The notes beneath the pieces were generated by a model. It was not told the DNA's origin, did no database searches, and saw only the letters and a program-made list of their open reading frames with translations. From Aliidiomarina sanyensis (GTDB lineage Bacteria; Pseudomonadota; Gammaproteobacteria; Enterobacterales; Alteromonadaceae), in assembly GCF_003987175.1 (NCBI RefSeq), contig NZ_PIPM01000006.1:100534-164533 (forward strand): DNA of 64,000 bases. The letters run 5' to 3'. This document shows, piece by piece, positions 1 through 8,186 of the stretch. The position numbers and the translations under genes were made by a program. The first letter of the stretch is position 1. Each line of letters begins with the position of its first letter.

Positions 1-242
1 TGAGTCTCAGACTTCGGCGGGTTTTTCATTTCTGAGCTATGGTTGCACTTGTAAAAAATAGGTTAAAAAGACCGAGTATCGCTATTGCTTGTATGGTTTC
101 TCGCTGCTAAAGTCACGCGTAATCTGTCAGGAATGACGGATTCGAAGCATCAAGGACGAGACGCGCTCCCCGCAATAAAAGGTTGGAGAAGATTCCCCTC
201 CTTGATTCCTTCAATACAATAATCATAACAGGAATCAAAAAA

Positions 243-446
243 ATGAAATTAGCAAAAGCAATTGCTGTTGTATCTGTCTTATGGCTTACAGGGTGCGCAT
301 CGATTGTCGGCAGCCCGGATCAACTGATTTCGATCGCAAGCACGCCGGACAACGCTACAATCTCAATTACTGATGAAACCTATACCGGCGGTCGCATCCA
401 TCTGATTTCCCAACGCATCGCGTTGGTTACATCGAGAAGGCCGTAG
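243..446 (+). pseudogene. Truncated lipoprotein, 3' end replaced by a REP
   Basis: The ATG at 243 follows a CAGGA-like ribosome binding site and opens a 67-residue frame. Its N-terminus is a clear lipoprotein signal: Lys-rich start, hydrophobic stretch and the lipobox LTGC. The mature part (ASIVGSPDQLISIASTPDNA) resembles small outer-membrane lipoproteins with a PEGA-like fold in which the motif is followed by many more residues. Here the reading frame enters a REP palindrome (409-430) soon after ISITDET, and the last ~15 residues are repeat-derived. A longer in-frame start at 183 exists but lacks a signal peptide at its start. I infer a once longer lipoprotein gene truncated by REP insertion or by a deletion ending at the REP. 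Function unknown. Confidence 0.6.
409..430 (-). repeat. REP element (CCAACGC type)
   Basis: CCAACGC-ATC-GCGTTGG followed by TTAC, which read on the minus strand is the foot GTAA. It interrupts the lipoprotein frame at 243-446. Confidence 0.85.
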
Positions 447-457
447 CCCAAACTACG
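434..457 (-). other. Small hairpin at the end of the Mrp operon
   Basis: CCGTAG-CCCAAA-CTACGG (about 440-457) is a 6-bp inverted repeat covering the stop codon of the last Mrp gene. It lacks a T-tract, so it is more likely an RNA-protecting hairpin or a REP remnant than an intrinsic terminator. Confidence 0.35.
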
Positions 458-1781
458 GACGGCGCTGCAGATAGAAATAGCGGATCATGAGGGCCGTTGT
501 TGCCAAAGCACCGTAGGTGAAGAGGGCATAGAACAATCCAACGGGTAAGCCAGAAATCACATCCTTAAATAGATCTTTGGCATATTCGCCACTGGTAAAT
601 GGAACCCCAATCAAATTGAGTGCGGGGATCAGAAGTAAGACAAGAACCACCCATCGTGCGCGACCGTGTAGCGCTTTGAGCCAGCCAACCCCAAAGAACA
701 AAAGTCCTTTGTTTAGGCCATGATGAACAGCAAAAGCGATAACCGCAGCGAGAATCGCCGGCCAAGCGTGGGGGTAGAGCCACCCGGTCCCAACCATCAT
801 GGTAATCATGCCCATTTGACTGACGCTTGAGTAGGCAAGCACGGTCTTGGCTTTTTTACTAAATACACCCAGTACAGCAGCACCGTAAGCCCCAATCAGA
901 CCAAGCAATACCGCTATTGTAGGTACGAGTTCCATATTAGCGGCCGACTCGAGATCGCCACCAAGTGGTAAGGTCAAAAGCCAGCCGACCAGCCCCGCCT
1001 TAATCATAGCTCCACTGAGCACTGCGCTCGCCGGTGTTGGTGCAACGGGGTGAGCTAAAGGGAGCCACCAATGCAACCCGGCTAAACCAGCTTTGACACC
1101 AAACCCCAAGAATAAAAGGAGTGCGATGTACATGCCATAATCACTGTTGGCAATGGCTAAGGGTAATTCGTGAATGAGCGGAGCAACTGGTGTTAAGGCG
1201 CCACCAGCAGCCTGCGCAGCGCCCCATATCAAGCCACTGAAGAGTAATCCTTCGCCCAATACAGCCATGATAATGTAGATCTTTCCGGCAAAGAGGGCGC
1301 GCTTGGTTTGGTCATGTATCACTAACCCATACGCTGCGAACGTCATCAATGCGAACAAGGTGTAGAACGAGGCAATATCCGCCGCGACGAGCAGCCCCAA
1401 GTTCCCGGTCAAGGTCAGTAACCAGCAGCGCAAGTAGCGCCCAATATGGGGTTCATCAGCCCCTGTACCGCTACGTAATGAATACCAGACATACAAACCG
1501 GCAGCGAACCATAAAACAGTGCTCATCAGTAGGATGGGAGTGAGCACCGTATCAAACCGCCAATGCAGGCCCAACATTAGCCAGGGAACTTCGGTGAACG
1601 TTTCAGGTTGGCCATAGCAGTACCAGAACAGAACACCAAGCAGCATCGGAAGTGGCGCGATGATGAGCATCCAACCTCGGCGTCGTGCTGTGTCTGCTCG
1701 CACACACAAAGCGAGTAGGAGCGGAAATAATACCAGCAGTGGAATCGGAGTCGTATGCACCAAATACATCAAAAGGCTCAT
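453..1781 (-). CDS. Mrp antiporter MrpD-like subunit (third copy)
   Basis: A 442-residue polytopic inner-membrane protein of the proton-conducting membrane transporter family shared by MrpA/MrpD and NADH dehydrogenase NuoL/M/N. Its central part carries the conserved helix features of that family: an HHGLNKGLLFF segment near residue 350, the Lys-bearing SSVSQMG helix near 318 and the GLHWWLPLAHP helix near 236. It is the last gene of the nine-gene Mrp operon; its ATG overlaps the preceding stop codon (ATGA). It is shorter than classical MrpD (about 500). It probably forms one proton channel of the Na+/H+ antiporter complex together with the two upstream paralogues. The exact subunit letter is uncertain. 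Confidence 0.85.
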   Translation of the reverse strand: MSLLMYLVHTTPIPLLVLFPLLLALCVRADTARRRGWMLIIAPLPMLLGVLFWYCYGQPETFTEVPWLMLGLHWRFDTVLTPILLMSTVLWFAAGLYVWYSLRSGTGADEPHIGRYLRCWLLTLTGNLGLLVAADIASFYTLFALMTFAAYGLVIHDQTKRALFAGKIYIIMAVLGEGLLFSGLIWGAAQAAGGALTPVAPLIHELPLAIANSDYGMYIALLLFLGFGVKAGLAGLHWWLPLAHPVAPTPASAVLSGAMIKAGLVGWLLTLPLGGDLESAANMELVPTIAVLLGLIGAYGAAVLGVFSKKAKTVLAYSSVSQMGMITMMVGTGWLYPHAWPAILAAVIAFAVHHGLNKGLLFFGVGWLKALHGRARWVVLVLLLIPALNLIGVPFTSGEYAKDLFKDVISGLPVGLFYALFTYGALATTALMIRYFYLQRRP

Positions 1782-3286
1782 GGCAAATACTCCCGATACG
1801 TAATCAGACTTGCCCAGCTGAGTGGACTAAACATATGGGCGGCAAAGAGTCCGGCGGCGACGGAAAATACGGCAGTGGCGACCGTCGGCCAGAGCAACAA
1901 GCCAATCGTCTCAAAGCGGCCTGCTAGGATATGCTCATCGGGCCAAGGGCCTTGTACGGGTTTAAACCAGAGTCGATATAAAATCGGTAGGAAGTAAGCG
2001 GCGTTGAGCATGCTTGAGGCAATCAACACGCCAATCACCCAGCCCATGCCTGCATCCAATGCGCCGATTCCGAGATACCATTTACTAATAAAGCCTGCGA
2101 GGGGAGGCACACCGATCATGCCGAAGGCCCCAAGAGTAAAGGCAATACTGGTCAATGGCATGCGTCGGCCTGCGCCATCGAGTTCACTGATTTTGTGAAT
2201 TCCGAGTGTCTCGGCGTAATTCCCCGCACAGAAGAACAAGGTGACCTTCATGATGCCCTGATGTAACAGATGCACAATACCACCAATCGTCCCGATCGGG
2301 CCGAATAGGCAAGCGCCAAGCGCGATGTAAGAGACTTGGCTCACCGTTGAGTAGGCGAGACGCTTTTTGACTTCATGCTGGCGCAAGGCCATCAATGAGC
2401 CCCAGATAATCGTAATGGAAGCCCAAATTGCGAGCGGTAAGAGCACCCCAAGTTGCCATGCAAACTCAATTTCATAAATGTCATAAATCACGCGGACAAT
2501 GCCAAAAGCGCCGGCTTTGACTACCGCGACCGCATGCAGCAGTGCGCTCACGGGGGCAGGTGCCACCATGGCAATCGGCAACCAACCGTGCAAGGGCACC
2601 AGAGCCGCCTTCACACCGAGCCCAATAATCAGCACAAAGAAGAGTACAAATAGCAGTACGTGCTGTTCTGCGGGTAGTTCTGCCATGCTGCCAGTTTGGG
2701 CAAAGTCAGTAATGGTGCCTGTTTGGTCGACAAGTCCATACATGAGCGCCACGCCAATGAGCAGAATGGCACCGCCGCCCAGTGTGTAACGCAGGTAGGT
2801 TCGGCCCGCTGTAAGTGACTTCTCTGTGCCCCGATGCACGACGAGGGGATAGGTCGAGAGCGTCAGCAATTCGAAGAAAATAAGGAAGGTAAAGAGGTTT
2901 CCAGCGAGGGAAATGCCCATTGTGCTCGCGACACAAAGACTGAAGAACCCAAAGAACCGACTCCGGTTCGGCGCATCTTCAAGATACCCAATAGCGTACA
3001 AGGTGGTGCATAACCAAAGCACACTCGAGAGAGCGGCAAAAAGCATCGATAGGGCATCTGCCCGCAAAATAAAATCGATCCCGGGAAGCAGCTCGTAGCG
3101 GAACTCATAATCGAGTTGGTTTGCAATACCAACGGCCATCACGCCCACAAGCACAATTTTTAGGACGGCGGCAGACAAGTTAAAGGTGGTCCGGACTTTA
3201 TGGAAACGCTCCGGTAATGTGAAAATCACCAAGGCCGCAATCAATGACGTAGCGAGTACATAAATAGGCATCAATGCGTTCGTCAT
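1778..3286 (-). CDS. mrpD: Na+/H+ antiporter subunit D (MrpD/MnhD)
   Basis: A 502-residue membrane protein of the complex I NuoM/N-like family, the normal length for MrpD. Visible family landmarks are the FFELLTLSTYPLVVHRG helix with its membrane glutamate, the LVPLHGWLPIAM helix, the Lys-containing KKRLAYSTVSQ segment and HLLHQGIMKVTLFF. A longer frame starts at 3328, but the ATG at 3286 overlaps the upstream TGA as ATGA, the same coupling used by most genes here, so I use 3286. Such subunits move H+ in exchange for Na+ across the cytoplasmic membrane, supporting pH and salt homeostasis. It is flanked on both sides by paralogues. Confidence 0.92.
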   Translation of the reverse strand: MTNALMPIYVLATSLIAALVIFTLPERFHKVRTTFNLSAAVLKIVLVGVMAVGIANQLDYEFRYELLPGIDFILRADALSMLFAALSSVLWLCTTLYAIGYLEDAPNRSRFFGFFSLCVASTMGISLAGNLFTFLIFFELLTLSTYPLVVHRGTEKSLTAGRTYLRYTLGGGAILLIGVALMYGLVDQTGTITDFAQTGSMAELPAEQHVLLFVLFFVLIIGLGVKAALVPLHGWLPIAMVAPAPVSALLHAVAVVKAGAFGIVRVIYDIYEIEFAWQLGVLLPLAIWASITIIWGSLMALRQHEVKKRLAYSTVSQVSYIALGACLFGPIGTIGGIVHLLHQGIMKVTLFFCAGNYAETLGIHKISELDGAGRRMPLTSIAFTLGAFGMIGVPPLAGFISKWYLGIGALDAGMGWVIGVLIASSMLNAAYFLPILYRLWFKPVQGPWPDEHILAGRFETIGLLLWPTVATAVFSVAAGLFAAHMFSPLSWASLITYREYLP

Positions 3287-4722
3287 GGCGTCCCCCCTCC
3301 GGTTAAGTCCATGAGGCGCAATGGCCATTCACTCGCAAAGCCGAGACCAATCGCAATAAACGCTAAAAGAAGCGCCGACAACTGCAACATGGGATGGGTC
3401 GCTTGGATCTCATGGCGAACCGTCTCAGTAAAAGACACCCGGAAAATACGGAACACGTAGGCGGCAGTCAAAAGGCCGCCCCCCGCAATCACAACGAACC
3501 AATGCCATTGACCACTTTGAATCGCGGACTGCAAAAGCAACCATTTGGCATTGAATCCGCCACTTGGAGGCAAGCCCATGAGACTGACAGCCGAGAGACC
3601 GAAAGCAAACAGCGCCATCGGCATGTGCTGTGAAACACCGCCGAGATCGGCAATCCGGCCATGGCCAATCGCTAGCACGAGAGTTCCCACAGAAAGGAAC
3701 ATGGCAGCTTTGGCGAACGCATGGGCAAGGAGGTGTAAAATCGTGCCCTGCCATGCCATGGTTGCGGCGGCCTCGGACACACCGATGGCCAATGGAAACA
3801 GCATCATCAAGTAACCAAGTTGGGCCACGGTTGAATAGGCCACGAGCATTTTGACTTGAGGTGTCTTAAACGCATTCCAGCTGCCCCAAAGGATCGCTCC
3901 GGCACCCAGCGCGCCCATTAACTGGGCGGCACTAACGGTGACAGCCAGTGCGCCGACGTCGAGCCATATCAATGCCAAAATGTAGAAAGATGCTTTGACC
4001 ACCAGAGCGGAAAGGAGGGCGCTGACTGGCGCGAGTGCACCCCCGTGCGCTGGGGGCAACCAGAAGTGCAATGGGAAGATAGCAGTTTTCAGCAAGAGTC
4101 CGACACTCATCAACGCGACGGCTACCTGCGTGGTGATATTTCCAGCGACCATTTCACTGAGTTGTGGAATCGCCAAGGTTCCGTAGGCGCCATAGATCAG
4201 TGCGACACCTGCCAGGTAAGCGAGGGAGCCAAAAAGGGCGGCATATAGATAATCAAGTGCGGCTTTGAGTGCAGGGCGTTCAGAGGTAAGGGCGACCATT
4301 CCGACGGCACTTAAGCCAAGCAATTCAAGCCCAACATACAGGTTGAACAGGTCCGCCGCGAGCCAAATGCCATTCAACGAGGCTAGTAAAAACCAGAAAA
4401 GCGGCCAAAAATAGAATTGCTCACGGTTGTAGCGCTCCAAGAAAAACAGCGCGTAGATTGCACAGAGGGCTGCAATTAATGCGGTCAATGCCAAGAGCGT
4501 CACGGTAAATCCGTCGGCGAGAAGGCTGATACCGAGAGGGGCCTGCCAGTCCCCTAAGGCATAGTCTTGAGGACCTTCGGTGTAAATAGTCAGGCACAAA
4601 ATAAGCGCCGCTCCGAGCTGTAGAATCAGCCCAGGAATGACAATGGTGCGTGTCCATTTGCGCGGCAAAAGCAGGCTTAAAATAGCAAAAGCCAGTGGAA
4701 TAATAAGAAGAATAGGGATCAT
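3283..4722 (-). CDS. Mrp antiporter MrpD-like subunit (second copy)
   Basis: 479 residues, about 14 hydrophobic segments, family of MrpD/NuoM. Key segments include NLYVGLELLGLSAVGMVAL (membrane Glu), FPLHFWLPPAHGG and MLVAYSTVAQLGYLMMLF with the conserved Lys just before it. The ATG overlaps the mrpC stop (ATGA) and its own TGA overlaps the next start, so translation is probably coupled. With its two paralogues it makes an operon with three NuoL/M/N-type channels and no classical long MrpA. In this layout the C-terminal part of MrpA is represented by separate small genes upstream (DUF4040 and the N-terminal half of the MrpB-like protein). Confidence 0.88.
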   Translation of the reverse strand: MIPILLIIPLAFAILSLLLPRKWTRTIVIPGLILQLGAALILCLTIYTEGPQDYALGDWQAPLGISLLADGFTVTLLALTALIAALCAIYALFFLERYNREQFYFWPLFWFLLASLNGIWLAADLFNLYVGLELLGLSAVGMVALTSERPALKAALDYLYAALFGSLAYLAGVALIYGAYGTLAIPQLSEMVAGNITTQVAVALMSVGLLLKTAIFPLHFWLPPAHGGALAPVSALLSALVVKASFYILALIWLDVGALAVTVSAAQLMGALGAGAILWGSWNAFKTPQVKMLVAYSTVAQLGYLMMLFPLAIGVSEAAATMAWQGTILHLLAHAFAKAAMFLSVGTLVLAIGHGRIADLGGVSQHMPMALFAFGLSAVSLMGLPPSGGFNAKWLLLQSAIQSGQWHWFVVIAGGGLLTAAYVFRIFRVSFTETVRHEIQATHPMLQLSALLLAFIAIGLGFASEWPLRLMDLTGGGTP

Positions 4723-5003
4723 GGCGCGGGGTCACCTCCGCTTCGAACATACCGGCGGAGAATCACCAAGGCGAGTGCGGTTGCACTGACGGCCACCACA
4801 ATTCCCGTGAGTACCAATGCTTGCGGAACTGCATCTACCCCATGTTGGTGCTGTGGCAAACCAACCATGATTAAGAACACCCCAGAGCCCATCATGTTGA
4901 AGGCAAGGAGCTTTTTCATCAGATGTCGTGCACTGATAAATGCGAAAACTGAGAGCGCAATAATGACGGCGCCGACCAGTGCATACCATAAATCAACGCC
5001 CAT
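4719..5003 (-). CDS. mrpC: Na+/H+ antiporter subunit C (MrpC/MnhC)
   Basis: A 94-residue NuoK-like subunit with three transmembrane helices. I place the start at 5003 (protein begins MGVDLWYALV), because a strong GGAGGTGG ribosome binding site lies just upstream; a longer frame starting at 5048 would add residues without similarity. Motifs typical of MrpC include HLMKKLLAFNMMGSGVFLI and the polar VPQALVLTGIVV segment that matches the NuoK proton path. It overlaps the end of the preceding MrpB-like gene by 11 bp and the start of the next MrpD-like gene by 4 bp. Role: structural and ion-path subunit of the Mrp complex in the inner membrane. Confidence 0.92.
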   Translation of the reverse strand: MGVDLWYALVGAVIIALSVFAFISARHLMKKLLAFNMMGSGVFLIMVGLPQHQHGVDAVPQALVLTGIVVAVSATALALVILRRYVRSGGDPAP

Positions 5004-5676
5004 AATCGCCACCTCCCTGCGGGCTTGCGTCACCCGGCGCATGCACAAATAAGCTGAGAAGCGTGAGGCCGATCGAGAATGTCAGTACGGCTTCAATCAA
5101 GAAAATAAGCGAACCTGCCCACTCATCGGGATAGTTCAAGAAAGGACGCCCACCAAACATCGCGCTGACTGCGACGGTTAAAAATAAAATAAATCCAAGG
5201 GCCAAACCGAGGCGAAGGAGGCGGTCCACGCGACTGGCAATGTCGTATCCGGCGAGCCGAGCAAGCACACCAGCGGCAGCCACGAGAGCACCGGCTTGAA
5301 ATGCGCCGCCTGGGGCATAACTACCGGCCCATAGGACATACACACCGGTGAGAACTAACAGTGGCAGTAAGCGGCGGGTCAGGGCTTGGAGCATGGGATC
5401 GGCAGAACGTTCATGGGGTGTAACGCGCGGACCTCGCTCACGCAATGCCAAACCTGCAACCACGGCGACTAAGACCACTGCGACTTCAAGCAAGGTATCG
5501 TAGCTCCGAAAATTCAAAAGCACGGCAGTGATCGGGTGCGCAATCCCGCTGGCGTCAATGTTTAATTCAACTTGTTGCGGAAGGTTCACTTGGGTTGCCG
5601 GAGCAAACCACAAAGCGAGCGTCAGTCCAAGGAGAGTTATGATGGCTGCTAGCGCTGCGCCAAGTACTCGAATCAT
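4993..5676 (-). CDS. mrpB: Na+/H+ antiporter subunit B, MbhE-MnhB fusion
   Basis: 227 residues with two recognisable parts. Residues ~45-80 (NFRSYDTLLEVAVVLVAVVA) match the MbhE-like segment that in classical Mrp systems lies at the C-terminus of MrpA. Residues ~95-220 form the MnhB domain with LLVLTGVYVLWAGSYAPGGA, the GGAFQAG motif and FLIEAVLTFSIGLTLLSLF. It lies between the DUF4040 gene (ATGA overlap) and mrpC. The fusion is common in operons of the order E-F-G-DUF4040-B-C-D and explains why no long MrpA is present. Membrane subunit of the antiporter complex. Confidence 0.88.
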   Translation of the reverse strand: MIRVLGAALAAIITLLGLTLALWFAPATQVNLPQQVELNIDASGIAHPITAVLLNFRSYDTLLEVAVVLVAVVAGLALRERGPRVTPHERSADPMLQALTRRLLPLLVLTGVYVLWAGSYAPGGAFQAGALVAAAGVLARLAGYDIASRVDRLLRLGLALGFILFLTVAVSAMFGGRPFLNYPDEWAGSLIFLIEAVLTFSIGLTLLSLFVHAPGDASPQGGGDYGR

Positions 5677-5957
5677 GAGGATGCCTCCTCATGTTTTTTT
5701 GTGTCGTCAGCAGCGCGTTGGTGGCGGATTTTCCGCAGAGTCCCGAGCGTATCGAGTAACAACACCCCAGTCAGTCCAGCACCAATAGCAGCTTCTGCCA
5801 GAGCGAGATCAGGGGCTTGTAGCCGCGTCCAAGTCAGGGCGAGGAGCAAGCCAAACACAATAAAAAGCACGACCGAGCGAAATAGGTTATTGGATAAATA
5901 TACGGAAGCGCAGGCGAGCACGAGCCCCACCCCGAGAATGACGTCAAAAATCATCAT
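5673..5957 (-). CDS. DUF4040 / MbhD-like antiporter subunit
   Basis: A 94-residue protein with three hydrophobic helices, corresponding to the DUF4040 (MbhD) module of MrpA. The signature LTWTRLQAPDLALAEAAIGA followed by GLTGVLLLDTLG is characteristic; the buried Glu in LAEAAIG is the conserved acidic residue of this module. The start overlaps mrpG's stop (ATGA). The C-terminus is charged and probably cytoplasmic. It most likely bridges the ion-translocating subunits in the membrane complex. Confidence 0.88.
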   Translation of the reverse strand: MMIFDVILGVGLVLACASVYLSNNLFRSVVLFIVFGLLLALTWTRLQAPDLALAEAAIGAGLTGVLLLDTLGTLRKIRHQRAADDTKKHEEASS

Positions 5958-6244
5958 TTTGAGGCCTCCTCATGATCATGCTGTACCTGCGAACGCGCAA
6001 CTAAGTAGGCGGCCACTGAGCTGGCGCCTAACACAAGCAGCCAGCAAAGAATAAGTTTCATGCCTTGGGCCACGGACTCGACTGAGGGGAGTAGGCCAAC
6101 CACAATGAGCCCCAAACCTAGATTGTCCGCTTTGGTGAGCGCATGGATACGGGTGAAAACGTCAGGGAAGCGCAATAGGCCAATGGTTCCAATAGCAAAA
6201 AAGAGTGTCCCAAGGCCAATGAAAATATACTGGAGGATCATCAT
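5954..6244 (-). CDS. mrpG: Na+/H+ antiporter subunit G (MrpG/MnhG)
   Basis: 96 residues, three transmembrane helices, typical MnhG/PhaG family. The signature IGTIGLLRFPDVFTRIHALT-KADNLG is fully present near residues 20-45. Start and stop codons overlap the neighbours by 4 bp on both sides (mrpF upstream, DUF4040 downstream). The C-terminal tail is His- and Glu-rich (QVQHDHEEASK). Part of the Mrp complex; required for assembly in characterised systems. Confidence 0.93.
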   Translation of the reverse strand: MMILQYIFIGLGTLFFAIGTIGLLRFPDVFTRIHALTKADNLGLGLIVVGLLPSVESVAQGMKLILCWLLVLGASSVAAYLVARSQVQHDHEEASK

Positions 6245-6513
6245 GAATCGACCTCCGGCTTGGCTCGGCCCACACGGCGCACAAAAGCGATTGTCGCTAC
6301 AGCAGCGAGGAGCGCAAGTACGAAGGCAATATCAATGAGGGCACGTTGACCGGTCGCGATTGCGAGAATCAGCAGGATCGCCACACCGGTCGTGCCAAAT
6401 AGTTGCGCACTGAGCATGCGATCGGCTTCCTGCGGTCCAAGCCAAACCCGGACTAGTCCGATAATCAGTGAGGCGAGCAAAAGTGCCGCAGTGATGTAGA
6501 GAAAGGTACTCAT
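6241..6513 (-). CDS. mrpF: Na+/H+ antiporter subunit F (MrpF/MnhF)
   Basis: 90 residues, three predicted helices, MnhF/PhaF family. The conserved stretch RVWLGPQEADRMLSAQLFGT (about residues 22-41) with the buried Asp of the family is present, followed by RALIDIAFVLALLAAVATIAF. Overlaps mrpE by 4 bp and mrpG by 4 bp. Membrane subunit of the antiporter. Confidence 0.93.
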   Translation of the reverse strand: MSTFLYITAALLLASLIIGLVRVWLGPQEADRMLSAQLFGTTGVAILLILAIATGQRALIDIAFVLALLAAVATIAFVRRVGRAKPEVDS

Positions 6514-7016
6514 GGATGGGCCTCCACAAATAATTTCTGCAACACACGCACGGTGCGCTCACAGTCGCTGACGATGTCCGCGTCGGTATCGAGGACATGC
6601 AAACGAACGCCGTCATCAGTGAGCTCAGTGGCGAGCGTTCCAGGCATCAAACTCACCACGGTGGCAAAGAAAATTCGGGGCTTACCCTGTGGGAGAGCCA
6701 AAGGAAAGTCAACAATACCTGGGTTCAGTTGCAGGCGAGGGTGCAAGGTCCGGTAGCCAACGTCGAGCCCAGCGACCAGCGAACGAAAGATAAAATGACC
6801 GACGAAACGCGGAATCGCCGAATAGCGAATCGCATTTTTGGGCTGTGCAGGGGAAATCTTGACGCTCAACCAAGCGCACAGAAGCACCACAGGCACACCG
6901 ACCACCCAAGGGCCGAGTAAATCTTGATTGGCTGCGGCAGTGTCATAAGTCAGTAGCCACCAGAGGATGGCCATCAAGCACGCGGCAACAAACAACCTTC
7001 GAGCAGCAGAATTCAT
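6510..7016 (-). CDS. mrpE: Na+/H+ antiporter subunit E (MrpE/MnhE)
   Basis: 168 residues. The N-terminus has two hydrophobic helices and the C-terminal half is a soluble domain with the family motif FFATVVSLMPGTLATEL around residues 114-130 and the downstream LHVLD segment. This is the first gene of the operon read 7016 to 453; all downstream genes are coupled by overlaps of 4-11 bp, so one transcript is expected. The promoter must lie in the 64-bp gap upstream or in the bacterioferritin genes, since bfr runs in the same direction. Confidence 0.92.
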   Translation of the reverse strand: MNSAARRLFVAACLMAILWWLLTYDTAAANQDLLGPWVVGVPVVLLCAWLSVKISPAQPKNAIRYSAIPRFVGHFIFRSLVAGLDVGYRTLHPRLQLNPGIVDFPLALPQGKPRIFFATVVSLMPGTLATELTDDGVRLHVLDTDADIVSDCERTVRVLQKLFVEAHP

Positions 7017-7035
7017 GACAAGCGTTCCTCGCGTA

Positions 7036-7056
7036 ACAGAGCACCCCCGGCTCTGT
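7036..7056 (-). terminator. Possible weak terminator hairpin after bfr
   Basis: ACAGAGC and GCTCTGT form a 7-bp stem around a 7-nt loop between the bfr gene and mrpE, both read on the minus strand. Only two T residues follow, so it would be a weak terminator at most. Confidence 0.3.
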
Positions 7057-7080
7057 GTTCAAGTCCTAGCTCATGGGTTG

Positions 7081-7539
7081 TTAGAGCATTGCTTGTAAAT
7101 AACGTTCCAAACCAAGGCGATGGATCAAGCCTAATTGTTGTCGTAACCAATAAGCGTGATCTTCCTCGGTGTCGCGAAGAATCTGAACAAGGGTATCTCG
7201 AGTCACAAAATCACGCTCACTTTCACACAGCTGAATGGCGGCTTTAAGGGCGGTGGCATTTTGTCGTTCGAGCTCTAAATCGGCCGCAATCATTTCCGGC
7301 ACGGTATCCGCATCTGGCAAATCATGGCGCGTTTCCATGTCTGGCTCGCCACCCAAGTACAGAATGCGCTCAATCAGCATTTTGGCGTGAGTACGTTCGT
7401 CGTCCGCTTCATGGGAAATCCGTTCATAGAGTTTATTGAAACCCCAATCCGCATACTTTTCCGAGTGGTCGGTGTACTGATCAATGGAGGTAAGCTCCCA
7501 CGCCAGTAGTCCGTTCAGTGCATCGGTAATCTTCGACAT
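7081..7539 (-). CDS. bfr: Bacterioferritin, ferroxidase-type subunit
   Basis: 152 residues, four-helix-bundle ferritin family. By alignment from memory to E. coli Bfr, all six dinuclear iron ligands are present: Glu15 (E18 equivalent) in LLAWELTSIDQY, the Glu and His of DDERTHA (E51, H54), Glu in DLELERQ (E94), and Glu/His of TEEDH (E127, H130). The haem-ligand Met52, however, is Arg (DERTHA instead of DEMKHA). This subunit should oxidise Fe2+ but not bind haem by itself. It is encoded 11 bp downstream of a second bfr with the opposite residue pattern, so a mixed 24-mer is likely. Iron storage in the cytoplasm. Confidence 0.9.
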   Translation of the reverse strand: MSKITDALNGLLAWELTSIDQYTDHSEKYADWGFNKLYERISHEADDERTHAKMLIERILYLGGEPDMETRHDLPDADTVPEMIAADLELERQNATALKAAIQLCESERDFVTRDTLVQILRDTEEDHAYWLRQQLGLIHRLGLERYLQAML

Positions 7540-7550
7540 CTCACTGCTCC

Positions 7551-8015
7551 TTATAACTGCTGTTGCAGGTAATTTTCGACACCAATAGTTTCAATCAGAC
7601 TGCGCTGGGTATCCAGCCAGTCTTGGTGCTCTTCTTGTTGCTCAAGAATTTTTGCGAGCATTTGTCGGCTGACAAAATCATGCTCGGTTTCGCACACTGA
7701 AATCGCATCACGAATATGCCGGATATCCTCGGTTTGTAGCTTGTCATCGAGCTTGAGCATTTCGGCAGGCTCTTCCCCAATGTAGAGTTTGCCGAGTTCT
7801 TGCAGGTTAGGAAGGCCATCAAGCAGCAGAATGCGTTCAATCACATCGTCTGCGTGTTTCATCTCCTCAATGGAGGCTTTGTAGATTTTGCTGTTGAGCG
7901 TCGCAAAACCCCAGTTCTTAAACATGCGCGCATGCAAAAAGTACTGGTTAATCGCCGTCAGCTTGCGGGTCAGCACTTTATTGAGTGCGGCAATGACCAC
8001 TGTATTTCCACGCAT
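7551..8015 (-). CDS. bfr: Bacterioferritin, haem-binding subunit
   Basis: 154 residues from the ATG at 8015 (MRGNTVVIAALNK, matching the usual Bfr N-terminus MKGD..VI..LN); a longer frame from 8069 runs into REP sequence and is rejected. The haem ligand Met is kept in IEEMKHADD. In contrast, three ferroxidase ligands are replaced: E18 by Lys (LTRKLTAINQYF), E94 by Gln (KLQTED) and E127 by Gln (EQQEEHQ). The protein should therefore carry haem at subunit interfaces but have no working diiron centre. It precedes the ferroxidase-type bfr in the same operon. Split pairs of this kind are known, for example in Magnetospirillum. Confidence 0.9.
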   Translation of the reverse strand: MRGNTVVIAALNKVLTRKLTAINQYFLHARMFKNWGFATLNSKIYKASIEEMKHADDVIERILLLDGLPNLQELGKLYIGEEPAEMLKLDDKLQTEDIRHIRDAISVCETEHDFVSRQMLAKILEQQEEHQDWLDTQRSLIETIGVENYLQQQL

Positions 8016-8029
8016 AAAACCCCCAGTTC

Positions 8030-8135
8030 GTAGCCAACGCAAATGCGTTGGGCTCAAGACCGTAATCAACGCATCGCGCTAGGCATTGACGCCTAAACCG
8101 TAGCCAACGCATTTTCCGTGACGGTGCATTGGGTA
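8030..8135 (-). repeat. REP pair upstream of bfr
   Basis: Two REPs: a short one (8031-8052, GTAG-CCAACGC then GCGTTGG) and a long-loop one (about 8099-8132) in which the loop contains CCGTGACGG. They lie in the 171-bp gap between bfd and the bfr pair. Confidence 0.8.
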
Positions 8136-8186
8136 TCCTTTAATACTAGGCCCGACGGCTCGTGATTTCAAGAGGTTAGGGGGGTA

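Noticed and set aside
1..182. Possible gene or RNA at the left edge
   Set aside because: No frame with a start and no stable hairpin could be supported; I see nothing definite here.
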